Shown: positions 1 to 3,710 of the stretch, piece after piece
Layout of the letters: each line of letters opens with the position of its first letter
Position numbering within the stretch: position 1 is the stretch's first letter
Assembly (NCBI GenBank): GCA_900548125.1
Contig: URJN01000138.1
Location: forward strand, 1-6,070
DNA: 6,070 nt
Direction of reading: 5' to 3'
Origin: an uncultured Eubacteriales bacterium
GTDB taxonomy: Bacteria > Bacillota > Clostridia > Christensenellales > Aristaeellaceae
Notes under the pieces: generated by a model
Databases searched by the model: none
What the model saw: only the letters and a program-made list of their open reading frames with translations
Told to the model about the DNA's origin: nothing
Translations under genes and position numbers: made by a program

Positions 1-12
1 GCCCGAAGGTTT

Positions 13-64
13 CCAAAGGGCGATGCGCCAAACGGGCGCCGTAAACGTTCGGAAAGCCCTTTGG
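13..64. repeat. Inverted repeat, 9-bp arms, downstream of the regulator gene
   Basis: CCAAAGGGC at 13-21 is matched perfectly by GCCCTTTGG at 56-64, with 34 nt between. The enclosed DNA also holds the small palindrome GGCGCC. It lies 3' of the AraC-type gene and could fold in its read-through transcript. No T-run follows on either strand, so it is not a canonical intrinsic terminator. It may be the edge of a larger intergenic repeat cut by the window start. Confidence 0.5.
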
Positions 65-71
65 TGGGGCG

Positions 72-88
72 ATGGGGCAAAGCCCCAT
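72..88. repeat. Short perfect hairpin (7-bp stem, AAA/TTT loop)
   Basis: ATGGGGC (72-78) and GCCCCAT (82-88) pair perfectly around a 3-nt loop. It sits about 60 nt beyond the stop of the minus-strand regulator gene. It could slow or end leftward transcription, but the T-run of an intrinsic terminator is missing, so I call it a hairpin only. Confidence 0.5.
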
Positions 89-148
89 ATCCAAAAATGC
101 TTAGATATTTGTTTCTTGAAATGTTCGGTTTAAGCTTGACGGTCCCTT

Positions 149-1162
149 TTATTCTGCTTTGAGTCCGAAGGACTGTTTTCTATATTCGCGCGGCAGAACG
201 CCGTAAACGCTCTTAAAGGCGGAGCTGAATTTGCTTTGGCTTTCATAACCGACCTGTGCCGCGATTTCGGAGAGGGAATCATCCGTTGTCCGCAGAAGCA
301 GCGCGGCGCGTTCCAGACGATGCTCCTTCATATGGGCGGCAATCGGCTGACCGTAGACGAATTTGAAAACGTCCTTCAGCGTGGAAGGGTTCATCAGATA
401 GCGTTTGGAAAGCTCCTCGATTGTGCGCCGCTGCCCCAAGTCGGACAGAAGCTCCTCGTGAATCTGCCGGACGACGGCAATCTGGTCGGCTTTATAGGGC
501 GTCGGCGCGGAAACCGGTGCGGGCGTGCGCGACAGAACGAGCATCAGCTCCTGAAACTTGAGCCGTGCGTAGGGCAGGAGAATCGTTCGGTCAATCGTAT
601 ACAGTCCATCAAAGATTGACGCATTCTGCGGGCAAGCGGAAAGCACGGCACTGTTTTCCTGACAGAATCGCTCGTATACGCCGCGGGCGGAAACGCCCGC
701 TTCCTGCATCAGCTCGGGCGGATTTGCATCCAGGGCGTCAAGGTCAACCGAGAAGAACAGTCCCTCGTAACAGTGCAGAGGGAACTCGATTTCCGACTGC
801 GTGCAGCGGCTCATGCTGTGCAGCGAAACGTCGCCTTCGCCCAGATAGAGCGAAAGTCCATCCTTCATCCGCCAGCCGATGCGCCCCGTCCGACAGTGGT
901 TGATCTCCATGACGGTTGTGGAAGGCATGCTGTGACGATGGGTGAACGAGGAAGAAAGATAGGTTTGAAAACAAAGCTCAACGCCGGGATAAAGCGTCAG
1001 CGTATCGAGCTGGGCTTTGCTTTCCCTGTCGCACATCGCGCACCGATGGCAGGCGCTCAGCGCGGAATGCGCACAGGGATCGGAAAGATGGTTGACGATC
1101 GGCTTTCCGCACGGCACATGAGAAAGACGCGCCATAATCTCCTGCTCGGATGAATGAGACAT
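149..1162 (-). CDS. AraC-family transcriptional regulator with cysteine-rich N-terminus
   Basis: A 337-residue DNA-binding regulator expected to act in the cytoplasm. The C-terminal part (about residues 230-330) is a typical AraC/XylS domain with two helix-turn-helix units: the first near 248-270 (IEELSKRYLMNPSTLKDVF), the second near 297-320 (LSEIAAQVGYESQSKFSSAF), followed by the usual family ending GVLPREYRK. Residues of about 55-150 look like the cupin-like sensory domain of these proteins (HRHS near the middle, then GRIGWRMKDGLSLYLGEGDVSLH). The first 45 residues are unusual: Cys18, Cys30, Cys38, Cys41 and Cys44 plus several His, including a CxxCxxC cluster. The start is set by AGGAAGGAGG seven nt upstream (1169-1178). 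The gene is transcribed divergently from manA and shares its promoter region, which suggests control of manA and itself. The effector cannot be read from the sequence. Family assignment is firm; target and ligand are inference. Confidence 0.93.
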   Translation of the reverse strand: MSHSSEQEIMARLSHVPCGKPIVNHLSDPCAHSALSACHRCAMCDRESKAQLDTLTLYPGVELCFQTYLSSSFTHRHSMPSTTVMEINHCRTGRIGWRMKDGLSLYLGEGDVSLHSMSRCTQSEIEFPLHCYEGLFFSVDLDALDANPPELMQEAGVSARGVYERFCQENSAVLSACPQNASIFDGLYTIDRTILLPYARLKFQELMLVLSRTPAPVSAPTPYKADQIAVVRQIHEELLSDLGQRRTIEELSKRYLMNPSTLKDVFKFVYGQPIAAHMKEHRLERAALLLRTTDDSLSEIAAQVGYESQSKFSSAFKSVYGVLPREYRKQSFGLKAE

Positions 1163-1168
1163 CGTAAA

Positions 1169-1178
1169 CCTCCTTCCT
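1169..1178 (-). promoter_or_regulatory. Ribosome binding site of the AraC-type gene
   Basis: On the minus strand this reads AGGAAGGAGG, close to a full anti-16S match, six nt before the ATG at 1162. It supports that ATG as the true start, and so makes the cysteine-rich N-terminus part of the protein. Confidence 0.85.
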
Positions 1179-1191
1179 GTTTTGCCCTTTC

Positions 1192-1220
1192 AGTATAAAT
1201 TTGTTCCGCAGAGGTGTCAA
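1192..1220 (-). promoter_or_regulatory. Sigma-A promoter of the AraC-type gene
   Basis: On the minus strand there is a -35 box TTGACA (1215-1220), a 17-bp spacer and a -10 box TATACT (1192-1197). This is nearly the full housekeeping consensus. Transcription would begin near 1185, giving a leader of only about 20-25 nt. The left arm of the inverted repeat (1204-1212) lies inside the spacer, so a bound protein should block this promoter; autorepression is the simplest reading. Confidence 0.82.
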
Positions 1221-1241
1221 GCATTTGTGTGTTCTGCGGAA
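1204..1241. promoter_or_regulatory. Perfect 9-bp inverted repeat, candidate operator between divergent promoters
   Basis: TTCCGCAGA (1204-1212) and TCTGCGGAA (1233-1241) are exact reverse complements, with arm centres 29 bp apart (about three helical turns). The left arm is in the spacer of the regulator promoter; the right arm is upstream of its -35 box and ends 8 bp before the manA -35 box at 1250. Equal-face spacing and position between two promoters fit an operator for a dimeric regulator, most simply the neighbouring AraC-type protein. No T-run follows, so it is not a terminator. The operator role is inference. Confidence 0.6.
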
Positions 1242-1249
1242 AAATGGAT

Positions 1250-1278
1250 TTGACAGAAAGCGAAAGAAAGAGTATCCT
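1250..1278 (+). promoter_or_regulatory. Sigma-A promoter of manA
   Basis: A consensus -35 box TTGACA (1250-1255), a 17-bp spacer and a -10 box TATCCT (1273-1278). The start of transcription would fall near 1285, giving a leader of about 33 nt before the ATG at 1318. The -10 box departs from TATAAT at two positions, so the promoter may be of medium strength and open to activation from the inverted-repeat arm just upstream. Confidence 0.75.
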
Positions 1279-1302
1279 TCATAATCAGAGAAAGAGCGTT
1301 TG

Positions 1303-1311
1303 AAGGGGTGG
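1303..1311 (+). promoter_or_regulatory. Ribosome binding site that decides the manA start
   Basis: AAGGGGTGG lies just before the ATG at 1318, with AGGGG spaced nine nt from it. A TTG at 1300 is in the same frame and would add six residues, but the Shine-Dalgarno lies downstream of it and nothing comparable precedes it. The ATG at 1318 is therefore chosen. Confidence 0.75.
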
Positions 1312-1317
1312 AACGAA

Positions 1318-2271
1318 ATGAAACCGATTAAAATGCTTCCTGCCTTCCGTTATGGAAGCGCGACGCCGTGGGGCTGTGAGGGATTGCGCGCCCTGCATAA
1401 AGCGATTCCCGATTCGCGAACGGGAGAAAGCCTTGAAGTGTCCGTGTTGCCCGGTCTTGAGAGCCGCGACAGCGAGGGGCATACGCTCAGCGAGCTGCTT
1501 GATACATACGGCGAGGCGATGCGCGGCACGAAGGTCGGAAAGGAATTCCCGCTGCTGCTCAAGCTCATCTCCGCCGGAGACAGGCTCTCCGTTCAAGTGC
1601 ATCCGAATGACGCCTATGCCCGCGCGAATGAGCAGGGCAAGCTCGGCAAGACGGAAGCATGGGTGATTCTGGATGCACAGCCGGACGCGCAGATTGTCTA
1701 TGGCATCCGCGAGGGCGTGAGCAGGGATATGCTGGCGCACGCCTGCGAAGAGGGCGGCGAAACGGTTCGTGCATGCCTGAACACGGTGAACGTGAAAGCC
1801 GGCGACGTGTATTACATTCCGGCGGGCATGGTGCATGCGCTGGGCGGCGGCGTTACGCTGATGGAGATTCAGCAATCCAGCGACGTGACGTATCGCTTCT
1901 ACGACTGGGATCGCGTGGATGCGCATGGAAAAGGACGCGAGCTGCACATCCAAAAGGGACTGGATGTGACGGATGTGTCGCTGCATCTGCCGCCGTGCGC
2001 GGGCATAGCGCGCCATAGGGCGGGCGGCACGGTGACGCGGTATCTGGATGAGCGTGCGTTTGTTTTGGAACGCTGGCATTGCGAAAGCGCGATGGAGCTT
2101 CCGCTTACACCGGAACACTTTGTCCTGCTCTGCGCGCTGGGGGACGGCAAGCTGACGTGGGAAGGCGGCGAGATGATCCTGCGGCGCGGCGACTGCGTAT
2201 TTTTGCCCGCCGAATGTGAGAGAACGAATCTTTGCGGACAGGTGGATGCGCTGCTGACTTGGGTGGAATAA
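1318..2271 (+). CDS. manA: Mannose-6-phosphate isomerase, type I (zinc-dependent, short Bacillus-like form)
   Basis: Interconverts mannose 6-phosphate and fructose 6-phosphate in the cytoplasm, feeding mannose into glycolysis or supplying mannose for GDP-mannose and glycans. The protein is 317 residues, matching the short Firmicutes form (about 315 in B. subtilis). Family signatures occur in order: the opening WG motif (Trp18-Gly19), ESLEVS (37-42), FPLLLKLI (77-84), then the zinc-site strand SVQVHPND with Gln93 and His95, KTEAW with Glu113, PAGMVHALGGG with His173, and the active-site stretch TYRFYDWDR with Arg193. The expected four metal ligands are all present, so it should be active. The C-terminal part (MILRRGDCVFLPA) is a second cupin-like barrel. 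It is a single-gene transcript with its own promoter and terminator, divergent from the AraC-type gene. Confidence 0.95.
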   Translation: MKPIKMLPAFRYGSATPWGCEGLRALHKAIPDSRTGESLEVSVLPGLESRDSEGHTLSELLDTYGEAMRGTKVGKEFPLLLKLISAGDRLSVQVHPNDAYARANEQGKLGKTEAWVILDAQPDAQIVYGIREGVSRDMLAHACEEGGETVRACLNTVNVKAGDVYYIPAGMVHALGGGVTLMEIQQSSDVTYRFYDWDRVDAHGKGRELHIQKGLDVTDVSLHLPPCAGIARHRAGGTVTRYLDERAFVLERWHCESAMELPLTPEHFVLLCALGDGKLTWEGGEMILRRGDCVFLPAECERTNLCGQVDALLTWVE

Positions 2272-2280
2272 GAGAAAGCT

Positions 2281-2319
2281 AAAAAATCCGCTCCAGAGTT
2301 TTTCTGGGGCGGATTTTTT
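2281..2319. terminator. Intrinsic terminator of manA, probably bidirectional
   Basis: A 17-bp stem (arms 2281-2297 and 2303-2319) around a 5-nt loop, with one G-T pair. The core is TCCGCTCCAGA paired with TCTGGGGCGGA, flanked by A6 on the left and T6 on the right. On the plus strand it follows the manA stop by 9 nt and ends in T6. Read on the minus strand it also ends in T6, so it can end the leftward transcript from the ATPase gene. Confidence 0.92.
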
Positions 2320-2330
2320 GCGCATAGGAT

Positions 2331-2566
2331 TTTGCGAAGTTTGGCGGAAGCGCAGACGGGCTCAGTCCACTTTGGAAATGCGTGGGAAATTGCACAGCAT
2401 CGCACACGTGCGCAAAGCTATCATGCTTTGCAAAACTTTGGCGGAAGTGAGAGCGGACTCAGTCCGTTTTGGAAACGCGTAGAAAACTGCACAACAATCG
2501 CACGCGTGCGCAAAGCTATCATGCTTTGCAAAACTTTGGCGGAAGCGCAGGCGGACTCAGTCCGCA
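2331..2566. repeat. Tandem intergenic repeat, about 97-bp unit, palindrome-rich (two copies plus one partial)
   Basis: The unit starts at about 2331, 2427 and 2525 (96 and 98 bp apart); the shared block TTGGCGGAAG lies at 2341, 2438 and 2536. Each full unit holds three small palindromes: a CGGACTCAGTCCG-type hairpin (perfect in copies 2 and 3, with one G-T pair in copy 1), a CGCAC/GTGCG palindrome, and a GCAAAGC/GCTTTGC hairpin with loop TATCAT (2412-2431 and 2510-2529). The partial third copy ends at the palindrome GCGGACTCAGTCCGC (2551-2565), inside the 3' end of the ATPase gene. No coding frame is convincing here. This behaves like a REP/BIME-type or non-autonomous palindromic element and accounts for nearly all of the 285-bp gap between the convergent genes. 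Confidence 0.8.
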
Positions 2567-3615
2567 GGCTGAAGCGTATCCAGCGTTTCTTCCAGAATTT
2601 CCTGCCAGCGTCCAAAGTCCATGTTGGGTACATAGAAGGATTCCAGCTCATCGTGAAGCTGCTTCGCCTGCGTGAGAGCGGCGATGGCGCGGTGCAGATG
2701 CAGCCGGATGCCTGCGCGCCCCTGCTCAAGGGCACATTCATAGCGGAGAAGCGCACCCTGCGGAATACACGACGAAAAATCGAAGGTCTGCTCTGAAGGC
2801 AGGATATCGCTGGAGGTAATCAGCGTACCGAGCGCGGGAATGGTCAGATGCAGCAGACGGTCGGGTACGGTCGGACAGAGATGTTCTTCCACATCGTAGC
2901 CCGCCATTCGAGCGGCAAGACTGATTTCCCGAAGAATAGGCGTCATGTCCATGCCCCAATGCGCCAGCAGACGGAAAACGCGCGGCTGGGCATTTTCGCC
3001 GATTAAGCAAAGCTCCCCTTTCGGCGTGACCGCGTCGGTCAGAATCGGGCGGACAGACGGCACGGCACTCGTTTCGCCCTTTTGGGAGAGGACGGACTGA
3101 ATCAGCGCGTGCGTCATACGAGCCATGCGCGCATTGTCTGCGGCGGCGCACAGAACAGCGGCGTGATCCCTTGCCAGCGCAGCGGCAGCAGCCAGACATG
3201 CGCGCGCACGCCGTGAACAGGCGGCATGATCCGCCATGCAGACGCGGATATGCGGCAGATGCGGGCGCATGGCTGCTTCGTTTAAGCAGACGCCGAGGTT
3301 GATGATGCTGTCCCGCGCGCCGGGAATCTCGGGATCGACGATGTGCGGCGCGGTGCCGTCCAGAATGAGCAGTCCGGCATGCGGTACGGCGACGGCATCC
3401 AGACTGTCCGGATCACCGGAGCAGAAATACAGGGTTGCTGCTTCGTTTTCGGGACAGAGAGCGGCGTGAACCCGACGCATGAATGTCGATTTTCCTACGC
3501 CGGGTCCGCCTTTGAAGATGAGCTTTCGCTTGAGCTTCGCCTCACTAAGCAGGTGGTCAAAACAGGAGATAAAGCCATCCGGACCCATTGCACCGGGGAA
3601 AAGCGTTCTGTTCAA
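2557..3615 (-). CDS. P-loop ATPase of the uncharacterised PRK06851 type, second half degenerate
   Basis: A 352-residue cytoplasmic nucleotide-binding protein with no known role. The N-terminal half carries a clear Walker A motif (GGPGVGKST, residues 36-44) and a Walker B-like strand LLILDGTAP (82-90), with family-type motifs FCSGDPDSLD (64-73) and HIVDPEIPG (91-99). The C-terminal half repeats this plan: a beta-strand LCLIG near 202-206, then HLCPTVPDRLLHLTIPALGTLI (245-266), which mirrors residues 63-85. Its Walker A equivalent has become GENAQPR (206-212), so nucleotide binding is expected only in the first half. The ending ESFYVPNMDF (325-334) also fits the family. TTG is chosen as start because GGAGGG lies six nt upstream and residues 6-15 look conserved; an ATG at residue 10 would lose them. 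It lies 95 nt downstream of the Thr-Pro surface protein gene with no terminator between. Family recognition is from memory of motifs; function is unknown. Confidence 0.88.
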   Translation of the reverse strand: MNRTLFPGAMGPDGFISCFDHLLSEAKLKRKLIFKGGPGVGKSTFMRRVHAALCPENEAATLYFCSGDPDSLDAVAVPHAGLLILDGTAPHIVDPEIPGARDSIINLGVCLNEAAMRPHLPHIRVCMADHAACSRRARACLAAAAALARDHAAVLCAAADNARMARMTHALIQSVLSQKGETSAVPSVRPILTDAVTPKGELCLIGENAQPRVFRLLAHWGMDMTPILREISLAARMAGYDVEEHLCPTVPDRLLHLTIPALGTLITSSDILPSEQTFDFSSCIPQGALLRYECALEQGRAGIRLHLHRAIAALTQAKQLHDELESFYVPNMDFGRWQEILEETLDTLQPAD

Positions 3616-3621
3616 TCCAAT

Positions 3622-3627
3622 CCCTCC
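3622..3627 (-). promoter_or_regulatory. Ribosome binding site fixing a TTG start
   Basis: On the minus strand GGAGGG is six nt before TTG at 3613-3615. No ATG or GTG lies at suitable spacing, so this site is the main reason to accept the TTG start of the ATPase gene. Confidence 0.75.
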
Positions 3628-3637
3628 GTTTTTGCGT

Positions 3638-3654
3638 CATCAGTCAGGCTGATG
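3638..3654. other. Small hairpin in the leader of the ATPase gene
   Basis: CATCAG (3638-3643) and CTGATG (3649-3654) pair around a 5-nt loop, ending 10 nt before the GGAGGG ribosome site on the minus strand. No T-run follows, so it is not a terminator. It could protect or modulate the downstream message, but a 6-bp stem can arise by chance. Confidence 0.35.
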
Positions 3655-3674
3655 CAATTGAAATCACATTGCCT

Positions 3675-3703
3675 TTTATATGCGCACGGAGGACGGTTGA
3701 TAC
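3675..3703 (-). promoter_or_regulatory. Weak candidate promoter before the ATPase gene
   Basis: On the minus strand TATAAA (3675-3680) could be a -10 box, with GTATCA (3698-3703) at a 17-bp spacing as a poor -35 box (three of six matches). It would give the ATPase its own transcript, with a leader of about 50 nt, in addition to read-through from the upstream gene. Confidence 0.3.
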
Positions 3704-3710
3704 GGCAAAA

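Noticed and set aside
1..148. Intrinsic terminator of the AraC-type gene
   Set aside because: The two hairpins here (13-64 and 72-88) lack a T-run on the minus strand, so they are listed only as inverted repeats.
236..619. Plus-strand open frames opposite the AraC-type gene
   Set aside because: They are antisense to a clear AraC/XylS helix-turn-helix domain and have no domain or ribosome site of their own.
1285..2325. Minus-strand open frame antisense to manA
   Set aside because: It lies opposite a gene with all manA signatures, crosses the manA terminator, and its product is Arg/His/Ala-rich without recognisable domains.
2331..2566. CRISPR array
   Set aside because: The whole unit of about 97 bp is repeated, without short constant repeats separated by unrelated spacers, there are fewer than three full copies, and no cas gene is nearby.
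2332..2796. Small open frames across the tandem repeat
   Set aside because: They run through palindromic repeat copies, have no convincing ribosome site, and extend antisense into the ATPase gene. The repeated peptide comes from the DNA repeat.
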